Source of the DNA: Anas platyrhynchos
Lineage: Eukaryota; Chordata; Aves; Anseriformes; Anatidae
Assembly (NCBI RefSeq): GCF_047663525.1
Contig: NC_092602.1
Span: 5,215,501 to 5,279,500, forward strand
Direction: 5' to 3'
Length of the DNA: 64,000 nt
In this document: piece after piece, positions 1 to 19,254 of the stretch
Layout of the letters: each line of letters starts with the position of its first letter
Numbering within the stretch: the stretch's first letter is position 1
The notes under the pieces: generated by a model
Database searches by the model: none
Told to the model about the DNA's origin: nothing
Seen by the model: only the letters and a program-made list of their open reading frames with translations
Program-made: the position numbers and the translations under genes

Positions 1-700
1 GGTGGCACAACGCAGAGGACCCTTCCCAGAGCGCCCTGTGTGACTGCTGTGACAGCGGGTGTCCCCCTGGGGACACCCCACCAGGACAGCAGCCAGGTAG
101 GCACCTTCTCTGGGGGCAGACGGGTGGTTTTGGGTGCCCTGGGACCAGAGGGGAGCCGCACGATGGGCTGTGTCCACCCGCAGAGTTCCCAGGAGAGGGG
201 ATGCTCCACCGGGAGACCCTTGGCCCGTTTCTGGTGCAGGACCTGGTGCCGTGGTACGAAGGTGAGCAGCCAACCCCAAACTTCTCCCTTTTAGCCCCAA
301 ACCAACCCAACCATCTTGTGTTCACCATTCCCCACCCGGGAGGAGCGGGGACACCCAGGACAGGGAAGCCTTGGTGGCTTATCTCTATCCTCGGTGCCCA
401 ACCCCTGACCCTGTTGTCCCCCCCCCAGCTCCATGCCGCACGGTGAAGAAGCTGCTGCTGGCCGGGCTGGCCCTGCTGGGCAGCGCCATCGTGGCGGCCA
501 CCCTCGTGGGGAGCGTGCTGGCCATGGGCTTGGCCGTGTGGCGCCTGCGCAGGGGACAGCGGAGACGCCGGCGGCCGAGGCGGCAGTGTCCCTTCCAGGC
601 GGAGCTGCAGGCCGTGGTGGGTGCCCTGGTCCCCAGGGAGCTGGAGAAAGAAGGGGAGCCCGGTTCGGAGTATCACAGCCTGGAGCACAGCTCGGTGTGA
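1..700 (+). CDS. ZP-domain (ZP3-like) membrane protein, C-terminal part
   Basis: This is a 5'-truncated gene with three exons: <3-96, 184-261 and 429-700 (stop TGA 698-700). The phases join cleanly and the introns are GT-AG. The first visible exon carries W-H-N-A followed by a CDCCDSGC cluster, which resembles the end of a zona pellucida domain of the ZP3 type. The middle exon is a linker. The last exon encodes a hydrophobic segment (about 22 residues from KKLLLAGLALLG) and then a strongly basic stretch (RRGQRRRRRPRR) and a cytoplasmic tail ending EHSSV. In the family such proteins are secreted into egg coats or matrices after cleavage from the membrane anchor. The ZP assignment rests mainly on the cysteine cluster plus the C-terminal membrane anchor. 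No known neighbour of MTFP1 in mammals fits, so a lineage-specific gene is possible. Confidence 0.5.
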
Positions 701-715
701 GTGGGGTTCCTTGGA

Positions 716-721
716 AATAAA
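716..721 (+). terminator. Polyadenylation signal of the ZP-like gene
   Basis: AATAAA lies 16 bases after the stop codon and is followed by a T/G-rich stretch. The 3' UTR would be very short. Confidence 0.6.
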
Positions 722-1096
722 AGGTGTTTTTGTGAAGCTGCTCCTCCTGGGGGTGGTGTAGGGATTGGGGTTTCCAGATAGGGCAGGGTGGTGCCGTGAT
801 CCTGGTGCTGGGACCGACCTGCCCAGGGGAATTGGGGTCCTGGGAGGTGGTGGCAGTGCCCAGGTGCTCCTGGAGGGCTGGGCCCTATGGGGCTTGGGGG
901 TGTCCTTGGGGCCGAGCTCCGTCATCAAGGGTTGAGCCCTGACCATGGCTACCCCACCCTGTGGGGCTGCTCTTCCCATGAGGTGGGGTCTGAGGGGCCA
1001 CATTTGGTGTGGGAACCCCTCCTGATCCCATCATGAACCCCATGTGGCCCTAGTGGGCACCCAAACACCACTCCCAGCAGGCGATGTATGAAATGA
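722..1096. other. Intergenic spacer between ZP-like gene and MTFP1
   Basis: GC-rich unique sequence between two convergent gene tails. I see no gene, repeat or RNA in it. Confidence 0.5.
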
Positions 1097-1102
1097 TTTA
1101 TT
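1097..1102 (-). terminator. Polyadenylation signal of MTFP1
   Basis: TTTATT on the plus strand is AATAAA on the minus strand, about 155 bases past the MTFP1 stop codon. Confidence 0.7.
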
Positions 1103-1255
1103 AGGACCAGGCCCGGGGCGGACGCTTCCACCCCACAGCCACAACCTGAGTGTGTGGGTTCACAGTGCAGGAGGTGCAGCACCCCAGAGCCAGCAGCGTG
1201 CCTCAGTTTCCCTGCCTGGCTCTGCTGGATGTGAGTCCCCGGGTGGGGAGGGGGC

Positions 1256-2516
1256 TCAGTGCGAGGACGGGGGCTCTCCCTCGGTGCCGTAGAGCTTGCG
1301 GAGGCTGGAGTCCATCAGGAAATCCACGCTCCTGCAGCAGGATAATAGGGTCACTACGGGGTCCTTTGGGGCATATCTGGCCACAGGGGAGGTCCAGCTG
1401 TCCCTGGTGCCAGTGGGGCTTTACCCCACTAATCCCCACCAGCCCCCCCAATTCCCCCTGTGCCACCCCTCAGCTCCCCGGGACCCCGCATGAGCTTATC
1501 CCAATTTATCCCCATGCCTCACCTATCGATGGGTGTGATGATGACGGGGATGGCAGCCAGCCCCAGGGCAGTGGTGGCCCATTTTCGGACGGGCAGAGGC
1601 CAGCGGGTGAAGGAGCCCAGTAGGGCCAGCGAGGCGGCGCACAGGCGGTTGATGGTGAAGCCGGGGATGGCCACCGAGGCCAGGCTCTGCCACACGAAGG
1701 TGTCCGCCACCGCCACCCCCACCCGCGTCGCCTTACCGGGGTCGTGCTCGTGGGCCTGGGGTGGGGGGGAAAGGAAAGGAAACGAGGAGGTCGGATGGAT
1801 TTGGGCACAAGGGGATGAGGTGGGGGGAGCCATGGGGGGGATGCGCTCACCGCTGCCGCTTTCCTGCCCTTGTCGATGGCATCGGCGGTCACGTAGGCTG
1901 TGGCCACCCCGTAGCTGGCCCACACGGCTGCCACCGGGACCAGGGGGCGGAAGGATTCGCCCACCTCATTGGCGTAACCTGGGGGGGGGGGACACCGGGA
2001 GGGGGGTGAAGGGGGCAGCGGGTCCGGTTTGTGTCCCGTCTGTCCCGTTTCGCCTTCCCCACGGGGACCGGACCCTGCCCGGGTCACCTTGCTCCCACCA
2101 CCGGGACACCGAGGGATGGGGATGGGGGGCAGCGGGCAGGGTCCGGCCCTGCTGCTGCTGCCGGGGGGGGCCGGTACCGGGTGTCAGTGCCGGTATCGAG
2201 TGCCAGTAGCCGGTGTTGGTGCCGGTACCGAGTTCCCGCTGTCACTGCCCAGTCTCGGGTCCGGTGCCCGGTCCCGGTATCCGATCCCAGAACCCGGTGC
2301 CGGTTCCCGTGCCCGGTGCCGGTACCCGGTATCAGTGCCGGAACCGAGTGCCCGTGCCCGGTGTCGGTGCCGGTCGCAGTTCCCGGTACCGGTACCGAGT
2401 GCCCGGTGTCGGTATCGGGTCCCAGAACCCGGTCCCTGTGCCGTGTCCCGGTGCCGGTGCTCACCCAGGTACCGCACCCACGTGTCCCGGTAGAGGTCGG
2501 GCTCCGCCGCCCCCAT
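1256..2516 (-). CDS. MTFP1: Mitochondrial fission process protein 1
   Basis: Four exons on the minus strand: 2465-2516, 1851-1978, 1523-1755 and 1256-1331, giving 162 residues (human 166). Start is ATG at 2516 (MGAAEPDLYRDTWVRYLG); an in-frame ATG at 2555 extends into sequence unlike the family and was not used. Recognisable family blocks are YANEVGESFRPLVP, SYGVATAYVTADAIDKG, DTFVWQSLASVAIPGFTINR and RWPLPVRKWATTALG. The tail is SVDFLMDSSLRKLYG. Several hydrophobic segments agree with a multi-pass protein of the inner mitochondrial membrane. In mammals it promotes mitochondrial fission downstream of PI3K signalling and affects inner-membrane coupling. It lies next to SEC14L2, as in human. 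The N-terminus is about five residues shorter than human; otherwise it looks intact. Confidence 0.96.
2165..2462. repeat. Degenerate CCGGTGCCGGTACC-type minisatellite in MTFP1 intron 1
   Basis: About 300 bases of imperfect 6-12 bp units built on GGTGCCGGTACCG and GGTCCCGGTATC. The unit is partly self-complementary. It fills nearly all of the first intron up to the exon 1 donor at 2464. Long frames that cross it (for example strings of RYRVPVPV) are repeat translations. Confidence 0.85.
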
Positions 2517-2617
2517 GGCGCGCCCCCGCCGCCGCACGCTCCAGGCCCCGCCCACTCCTGGGACACGTCATTTGGCCACGCCCCCTGCCCTCAGGCCACG
2601 CCCACTCCGCCCGGCTT

Positions 2618-2629
2618 CAAGATGGCGGC
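2618..2629 (-). promoter_or_regulatory. YY1-type motif in the MTFP1 promoter
   Basis: CAAGATGGCGGC, which is GCCGCCATCTTG on the MTFP1 strand, about 100 bases upstream of the start codon. This is the classic YY1 core-promoter element of housekeeping and mitochondrial genes. Binding is inferred, not shown. Confidence 0.6.
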
Positions 2630-2650
2630 GGGGGAGGCAGGGCCGGGCAG

Positions 2651-2674
2651 CACGTGACCGGCCGTGGTCACGTG
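2651..2674. promoter_or_regulatory. Inverted pair of CACGTG E-boxes upstream of MTFP1
   Basis: Two 9-base arms, CACGTGACC and GGTCACGTG, form a perfect inverted repeat around a six-base GGCCGT centre, about 135-160 bases upstream of the MTFP1 ATG. TCACGTG with flanking bases fits USF, MYC/MAX and TFEB/TFE3 (CLEAR-type) sites. Use by MTFP1 is inferred from position. Confidence 0.6.
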
Positions 2675-2689
2675 GGGGTGCGGGGCGGG

Positions 2690-3130
2690 GAGGGAGGGGC
2701 AGGAGGGGATTGGGGTAATGGGGAGGGGGCAGATAGGGGAAATGGGGTAATGGGGAGGGAGGATAGGGAAATGGGAAATTGGGGGGGTAAATAGGGGAAC
2801 TGGGGCAATAGGGGAAGGAGAAGAAATAGGGAAACTGGGGCAAAAGGGAGGGGGGAGGAAATAGGGGAGCTGGGGCAATAGGGGAGGGGGCAAATAGGAG
2901 AACTGGGGCAATGGGGGGGGTAATAGGGGATGGGGGAAATAGGGAAATGGGCGATGGGGGGGAAATAGGGAAACTGGGGCAAGAGGGGATGGGAGGAAAT
3001 AGGGGAGCTGGGGCAATAGGGGCAACAGGGGATGGGGGGAAATAGGGGAAGCGGGGCAATAAAGGATGGGGGGCAATAGGGGAATTAGGGAACAGGGGCA
3101 ATAGGGGCCGGTGATGGGGCTGAGAGGGGA
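2690..3130. repeat. G/A-rich minisatellite between MTFP1 and SEC14L2
   Basis: About 440 bases of units such as GGGGCAATAGGGGA and GGGGAAATAGGG, almost purely purine on the plus strand. It lies upstream of MTFP1 and downstream of SEC14L2. Many runs of four or more G make quadruplex or triplex formation possible. Proline-rich frames on the minus strand (FPISPPSP) are repeat translations. Confidence 0.9.
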
Positions 3131-3476
3131 AAACAGGGTTGGGGGACATGGCCCACACCGGTGACGGGGCTTAGGAGGGGAATAGGGGCTGCTGAGAGGG
3201 CAGGGGGCACAGCCCGGAGCAGCTGTGGGGCTGAGCAGGACCCCCCCCCCTATGGCCAGTGGGGCCTGGCCATGGGTCCGAGGGCCAAAAACCAGCCGAG
3301 AGCCCTGTGTGTGTCCATCCCTTTACTGCCCCCACCCCACCAGCCCCTACTCCCCCATACATAAGGCACAGAGGGGCCGGTGGCCCCGCACGCAGCCCCC
3401 CCACATCCCTGAGCCGCGGGGTCCCGGCCCCATTCCTTCCTCCGTCCTTTCCGGGGTCGGGGCTGCGCCGCCGGCG

Positions 3477-6400
3477 TCAAGGGCTGGGGTCGAGGGGTCC
3501 CGGGGCCGGCTTCTCGCCGCCGAGCTGCTGGATCTGCTGGGCCGAGGCGGCGTCGGGCAGCAGCACCTCCACCGTGTAGCTCACCCGCTTGGCGTGGATG
3601 TAGCTGTAGGTGTTGTCGAAGCGCAGGACGTCTGCGGGATGAGGGGGGAGGGTGGTTAGGACGCCAGGGGATGGGGTTTTTGGGGTGGGATTGGGGCTGG
3701 ACTCACAGATGCCGGGGGTGGAGCAGGTGAGGGAGCCGTCCTCGGGCACCATGTGCGCGTTGTAGCGCTGGGTGGGGAACACCTCGGCCATGTCACCCGC
3801 CCGCTGCCGCTCCCCGACCTTGGTCTTCAGGTACACCCCAAAACCCACGTCGGCCCCCTCCGACTTGAACTGCCACCTGCCAGAGGGACACCATAGGGTT
3901 TGGAGGGGTCTCCGGTTCCATCCATCCTCATCCTCATCCCCCCTGGACACCTCCCTCACCTGAGGACGCAGCCGGGGACGAGGATCTCGTACTCCACCTG
4001 GTGGGACGAGCCGCGGTTGACCACCACGGTGTGCTCGTAGGGCTGCGTCAGCTGGTCCCGCACGTAGTACCTCTGGGGCACGTCCCCCCCGTAGTTGATC
4101 TGGAAAGGGGATGTTCGGTGACGGGCAGGGGGTGCCGCCGTTCTGAGCGCTGCTCCTCAAATTGGGGGAGCTCCTCCTACCTTGCTGGGGCATTTGGGGT
4201 CTCCGTCGGGGTCTGTCAGCGTGCCCCCGTACTCCACCGGGATCTCTGCGGGGTCGATGTACTTCTGCAGGACCTCCTTCCAGTCAGCTGGGGGACAGCA
4301 GGGTGTTTGGGGGGGCTGAGAGCCACATGGGGACCCCCCAGCCCAGCCAAGAGCTGGGGACCCCCACACACACTTTGGGGCTGCAGGGACAGGGTGAGGG
4401 CTACCCCAACCCTACTCACATCCCAGCACCACGACCTTCTTGCGGGTGTCCTCGCTCAGGAAGTGCTTGACCAGGTTGTAGGCCACCGGGAAGATTTTGG
4501 GAGCTGGGGGGGGAGCAGAGCTGGGCTTCAGGGGGGACCGCAGGGCATCGCGCCCGGCCGCGCACCCGGCGCTGGACTCACCCTTCACGATGAACAGGCG
4601 CTTGAGGGACTCGGGGTAATTCTCCTCGAACATGGACAGGAGCTGCGGGATGGGGAGAGCTGCACGCCCACGTCCTCCAGCCCCAAACGCCCCACGGGGC
4701 AGCCCCACCTGCTCGGGCTTTGCAGCGGGGGCACAGGAGGGGACCCCCTGCTCCTCGGACCACCAGGGACAACCAGAGCCCCCCAGGGTGGGGGCAGCCC
4801 CTCACCTCGCCGTAGGCTTCCACCGCCGGCTTCCAGAGGTGCTTCAAGCCCAAACCCTCGCAGTCGTAAACCATCAGCACCATCTCAACCTTCTTGCCCA
4901 GCTGGGACGGGGGACAGAGAGGCCAGGCGGGAGGATGAGCTCAGGGACGGGGTGGGGGGGGAAAGCAGAGGCCGCTGCCAAGTCCCTGCTCCCACCTGTC
5001 CCTCATCACTGCCACCCGCCGTCCTGGGGACAAGCCGGTGGCAGAGACGGGGCAGCCCCAGAGCTGGTCCCTGCGTCCCCACCAGGCTGGCCCCGTCCAT
5101 CCAGAGCCTCCTCGGAAGCATTGGTGCGGGTGCTGGGACAGGGACACATGGACAGAAGACGGATTTAAGGGGCTGACAGGGACACAGGAGCGTGGGGATG
5201 GACGGGACGTGGACCTGGCGGGTACCCGGGCTTGTGACAGCAGAGAAAGGCTTATGGGGTCGGTGGGGATGCGGATATGGGGCACAGAGGGGATGGCGAG
5301 GACACGGGCTGGTGGGGCCAGCAGGGATGGACTGGACAGAGGCTGGTGGGGACAGGGGGGCACAGCCAGGCGGGCGCCCACCTTCTGGCTCTGCTTCTCA
5401 CACTCGTGCCGCAGCAGCTCGCAGTCCCGAAATTTGTTCTTGAGCAGGTCCTGCTTGGAGGCGGAGAACAGCAGCCCCTTGGCGTCCAGCGGCCCGATGA
5501 TCTCGTACCAGATGGGGCTGCCCTCCCGGTCGTAGCCGCACATGCCCCCCGACATGTACTTCCTGATCACCTGCGGGGGGCACCTCACGTTGGGGACAGT
5601 CCCCTCGGGCTGGGGACACCCCCTTTGGGATGGGAACACCCCATTTAGGATGGGGACACCCCCCTTGGGCTGCTCACCCACCTCGGGCGCTTCCCAAGCA
5701 ACGATGTTGTCGGCATCCATGCGCTTGCGGACCTCCACGTGCTGCGAAGGCGAGGCAGGGGTGAGGGCACGCGGGGTCCCCCCACCACCTCCACGGGGGG
5801 GACACCCCAACCCCTCGGCGGGGCTCTTCCCAGCGCCGGGGCCCCCTCACCTTGCGGAGCATCGCCTCCGACTTGGGCAGGTCGAAGCAGCGTGCTGCAA
5901 GAGAGCGGAGAGGCTCAGCCCCACCGCGGGGCGCAGCGGGGACGTCCCCACCGAACCCGCTGCCCTCGTTGCTCTCTGCCCCGGTGCTGGCTTGATAAAA
6001 GTCCGGGAGCAGCCCTGCACGTGCCGGCATCCCCAGCTCGGTGCCACCCCGTGGGATGTCCCAGCCCCTCCGTGCCCTCCCCGAGCTTACCTCGGAGCCA
6101 TTTCAAGAGGAAATAGTCGTCCTGAGAGGGCAGGGAGGGGAGCACGTCCTTGAGGTTCTCGCGAAACTGCGGGGAGAAAGAAGGGGCACAGTCAGCAGGG
6201 CTGGGGACGTGGCCCCGTCCCTCCCTCACCCCCCAGGTTTGAAGTTTGTCCCAAGGGCAGCCGGCAGGACCGGGCATTCTCTGCTCCCCTCCCTGGCAGG
6301 GGACCGTCCCCAGGCCAGCTGCCAAGCACAGGGTGTCTCCAAACCGGTCCCGTTGCGCAAGGGCACCAGCAACCTGCCCCCTCCCCACCCCCCCAGCACT

Positions 6401-7388
6401 AAGCATCCCCCCCTCTGCCATCAGCAAGGAGATTTTGGGATGGAGCCGGACCCCGGGCACTCATCACACACCACCGCTGGCACCACCGAGGTCGGCAGGG
6501 ACCTGGGGGCACCGCGGTGGCCTGGGGGCACACGGTGCCAGTCCCTTGGCCGGGGCACGACACAAATCCCCCCTGGCCCGCGCCGTACCAGCCCCGTAAC
6601 AAGGCTGACCGGATTATCCCCGCCTGCATTTAGGTGTAATTAAACCTCGGATTAACTCCTTCACAGGGAGAAAAACAACGCGGCCGCAGGCGGGAGGGGA
6701 CAGGTTCCGCAGCTCGTTGCATCAGGGCCGCGCTGCGCGGGCGTCGCGCACCCTCCCACCCCGAAATCCCGGCCGGGCATCGACGTGGCCGTACCCCACT
6801 GGGGTCATCGCCCGCGGGCCGGGCCGGAGTTCGGCTCGGGTTTGACGGCAGGCGATAAGATAAAGCCTCCGACGTTGCCCTCGCATCAGATCGAACCCCA
6901 CGGAGGCCGATAAAGGTGGGACAGAGGCAACGCCGCTCTTGGCACCGACTCCAAAGGTGGAGAGGAGGGGGGTGACAGCCACCACCTCACCCACCCGTGC
7001 CCGGAGAATTGGGGACACCAGGAGCTCCCCGCTTGGCACACGGATCCCTAACAGGATGGGGAGCGCTGGCGGGGCTCCATCCTCCAGGATGGGAGCAGGC
7101 AGCCGAAAGCGGACCCTGGGGATGCTCCAAGGCCAGGGCCCGGCTTTGGGCCTCGCAGGGTGCTGGTGGCGATGGGCGATGGGGACCGGTGGTGACCGCT
7201 ACCGGTGCCGGTGCGCACCCGGTGCCGGTGGGTACCCAAGGGGGGTCCCGGTACCCAAAGGGGGTCCCGGTGCCCAAGGGGGTCCCGGTGCCCGTAGCAT
7301 CCCCCCCTCGCCATCATCCCGGTGCTGGGCTCACCTGGGCCAGCGCCTCCGCTTGCCGTGGGCTCAGGTCCCCGACGCGGCCGCTCAT
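3477..7388 (-). CDS. SEC14L2: SEC14-like protein 2 (supernatant protein factor)
   Basis: Twelve coding exons on the minus strand: 7335-7388, 6091-6166, 5851-5894, 5682-5741, 5382-5570, 4806-4901, 4582-4642, 4420-4503, 4181-4287, 3960-4099, 3707-3876 and 3477-3631. All phases close to give 411 residues (human 403). It starts [18 protein letters not shown], nearly the human N-terminus. Order of domains: CRAL-TRIO-N (about 10-60, DYFLLKWLR), the CRAL-TRIO lipid pocket (about 77-250, with [18 protein letters not shown] and [20 protein letters not shown]), and a GOLD domain (about 275-390, [31 protein letters not shown]). In mammals this cytosolic protein binds tocopherol, squalene and phosphoinositides and stimulates squalene epoxidation. 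The C-terminus ([20 protein letters not shown]) is a little longer than human. Closely related paralogues exist, but the match favours SEC14L2. Confidence 0.96.
6609..6660. promoter_or_regulatory. Homeodomain-like motif cluster in SEC14L2 intron 1
   Basis: An AT-richer patch inside GC-rich intron 1 holds GGATTATCC, TAATTAAACC and GGATTAAC within 50 bases. These resemble OTX/PITX and homeobox core sites. Candidate enhancer by motif density only. Confidence 0.3.
6851..6866. promoter_or_regulatory. Paired GATA motifs in SEC14L2 intron 1
   Basis: GCGATAAGATAAAG contains two overlapping GATA-factor cores (GATAAG, GATAAA). A third GATAAAGG lies about 55 bases further on. Candidate regulatory site only. 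Confidence 0.3.
7195..7300. repeat. Short GGTCCCGGTACCCAAAGG tandem repeat in SEC14L2 intron 1
   Basis: Several copies of GGGGGTCCCGGT(A/G)CCCAA follow a GGTGCCGGT block. It is a small GC-rich minisatellite next to exon 1. Confidence 0.75.
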
Positions 7389-7559
7389 GGTGCCGGCCCG
7401 GCACGGCTCGGCTCGGCACCGCCTCTTAAGGGCAGGTTGCGGCTGCTCCGCCCCGTGCCGCCCCCGGTACGGCTCAGCCCGGCTCGGCTCGGCTCGGTCC
7501 CGCAGCCCTTGGACTCTGCCCGCCCCCGGTGGCCGCACGGTCAGAGCCCGAGAGCCGGG

Positions 7560-8030
7560 CAGGGGAGGCGGGGATATAGGGAGAGAGGGTTGGGGATGGA
7601 GGGAGGGAGGGAGGATGGACGGAAGGGATTGGGGTCAGGGCGGAGAAAGGGGTAAAGGTGGGGACGGGGAGAGGAGTTGGGGCAGGGAGATGGGGATGGG
7701 GGCAGCGTGGGGTAAGGGGTAGGGGGGGGTGCAGGTGGGAGATGGGGCAGGGGGCGGGTGGGGATGGGATGGAGGAAGAAAGAGAATTAGGGGCAAGGGT
7801 GGTGTGGGGGATAGGATGGGGAGAGAGATGGGGTGCAGGTGGGAGATGGGGTAAGGGATGGAAACGGGGCAGAGGTGGAACAGGGGACAGAAATGGGGCA
7901 GCGGCAGGAGCTGGGCTCAGGGTCAAGGCTTGGGCACAGGGGCAGGAGGACACGGAGAAGGGATCGGGGTCAGGGCACCGGGGAGAGGGGACAGAGATAA
8001 GGGACAGGGCAGAGGCACTGGGGGCACAGG
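7560..8030. repeat. G/A-rich low-complexity tract upstream of SEC14L2
   Basis: Irregular GGGGATGGGG and GGGGCAGGGG units over about 470 bases, purine-biased on the plus strand. No open frame in it resembles a protein. Confidence 0.75.
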
Positions 8031-8734
8031 GACTGGGTGCAAGAGGGGTGCTTGTGTGTCCCACAGGGCTGCGCACCCAGGGGTGCCCCACAGAGCCCCC
8101 CTTGTCCCATGGGCTCAGGGTGGCTGCGATCCCCACGGATCTGCCCCGACCCGCACCCACCACCTCCAGCACGGCCCCGCAGACCTGCCCCAGCTTGTCC
8201 CCTGCACCAGCACCGTCCCCAGCATCACGGCCCTGCTGTGATGCAAACCCCGCTCTGATCCTTGTCGCAAATCCCCCAGGCACACGTGGCAGGCACACGT
8301 GGCCACGGCGGGGCTGGGGACGGTGGCACCGGCAGGGCCACCCGTGGGTGCGCGGGGCGCTACGCCCCTGTTGCACACGCATGTGCCCAGATGGGTGTCC
8401 ATGATAACAAAGTGGGGGGGCGTGGATAGGGGACCCCGTGTGTGTCACTGGGACACAGGGGGTGGCCCTGTGTCCCCATGGGTCCCCTTGCCTTTGTCAC
8501 TGTCCCCAACCCCATGCTTGGTGCCAGCCATGGGGCGCTTGGTCATGGTGCCAGGTCACTGTGCAGACATCCCTGTCCTGTCCCCATCCCAGTCCCTGTC
8601 CCACTGCGGGTACCAGTGCCTCTCCCTGGCCTGGTGTCACCATCCCCATGGGCAGGCAGGGAGCGGGGTGAGAACGGGGCTGAACGGCCAGGACTGGGGG
8701 CTGGAGGTCAGCGACATGGAGTCCGCTTGGAGGC

Positions 8735-9010
8735 CATCAACGAGCAGAGTGCTCCAGGGGCAGTGCTGCCTCCAGTTCCGTTGAACAGCTTCGTTAACGG
8801 GCTGGGTGATGGGGAAGTGCGGCCTCAATAAATTTGGGGATGACTCAAAATGGATCCGGGACAGAGCTGGGCACCGCAGGGAGGCCACCGAGATGCGGGA
8901 GGGACTGGAGCAGCTCTGCTGTGAGGAGAGGCTGAGGGAGCTGGAGAAGAGGAGGCTCAGGAGGAGCCCGTCAGTGTCTCCCAGCACCTGCAGGGGGGCT
9001 GAAAAGGGGA
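8735..9010 (+). mobile_element. CR1-type LINE 3' fragment
   Basis: The patch GTTGAACAGCTTCGTTAACG followed by GGGCTGGGTGATGGGGA and TGGGGATGAC matches the remembered CR1 ORF2 stretch around 'GTTCAACATCTTCATCAATGACCTGG...GATGA'. Downstream, GGAGCAGCTCTGCTGTGAGG, AGGCTGAGGGAGCTGG and AGAAGAGGAGGCTCAGG match the well-known CR1 3' region. It is 5'-truncated, internally shortened and degenerate, so old. It ends about 115 bases before the RNF215 start codon. Confidence 0.85.
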
Positions 9011-9126
9011 CAAAACCCTGCACAAGCTCCGTGATCCCGGTGTGATCCCGGTGTGAGGAGCCCCCCCGGTCCCCTCCCCGCTCTCCTCCGCCCCACAAGA
9101 GGCGCTGTGCAGGCCCCGGGGCAGCC

Positions 9127-18860
<9,734 letters not shown>

Positions 18861-19207
18861 GGAGGGTCCAAGCCTCCCCTCCCCAAAACTGGAAGCCTCA
18901 GGACGGGAAGGCGTGAGGGGGCTCCTCGCTTAGCCCCGGGGGGCTTTTGGGGGGCGCTGGGGGCCGGGGGGGGGGGGCTCGGGGCGAGCGGGGCCCTGCA
19001 GGGGCCGGGCCTGGGCCTCGGCTTCGCGCCGCGCCTGTTGCCATGGCAACGGTCCCCCCCCCCAGATCCCCCTCAATGGTCCGCCCCGCGTGCAGAGATC
19101 CCGTCAGAGAGACACCCCCCCCCCGTAAAGGAATGGAACAGCCCTTGGCGCATGCGCGCTGCTCCTCCGCCCTCACAGCGCCGCCTGGGCGCCTTCCGTG
19201 AGGCGCG

Positions 19208-19219
19208 GCCGCCATTTTG
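19208..19219 (+). promoter_or_regulatory. YY1-type motif at the SF3A1 start region
   Basis: GCCGCCATTTTG, 36 bases before the SF3A1 ATG. It is the standard orientation and placement of a YY1 element just downstream of a transcription start in housekeeping genes. Confidence 0.6.
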
Positions 19220-19254
19220 TCCGCGGGCGGCACCGAGCGGCACCGGGCAGCGCC

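Larger units (their letters stand above)
7389..9126. other. Divergent promoter interval between SEC14L2 and RNF215
   Basis: The two start codons face away from each other across 1.74 kb. The SEC14L2 side (7390-7560) is CpG-rich with GGCTC repeats. It is followed by a G/A-rich low-complexity stretch (about 7560-8030), then unique GC-rich sequence with two copies of GGCACACGTGGC near 8280-8303, then a CR1 fragment, and finally about 110 bases of CpG-rich DNA before the RNF215 ATG. I see no additional gene. Confidence 0.6.

Noticed and set aside
2184-2555. MTFP1 start at the upstream ATG (2555)
   Set aside because: The extra 13 residues are unlike the family, and the ATG at 2516 gives an N-terminus close to human in length.
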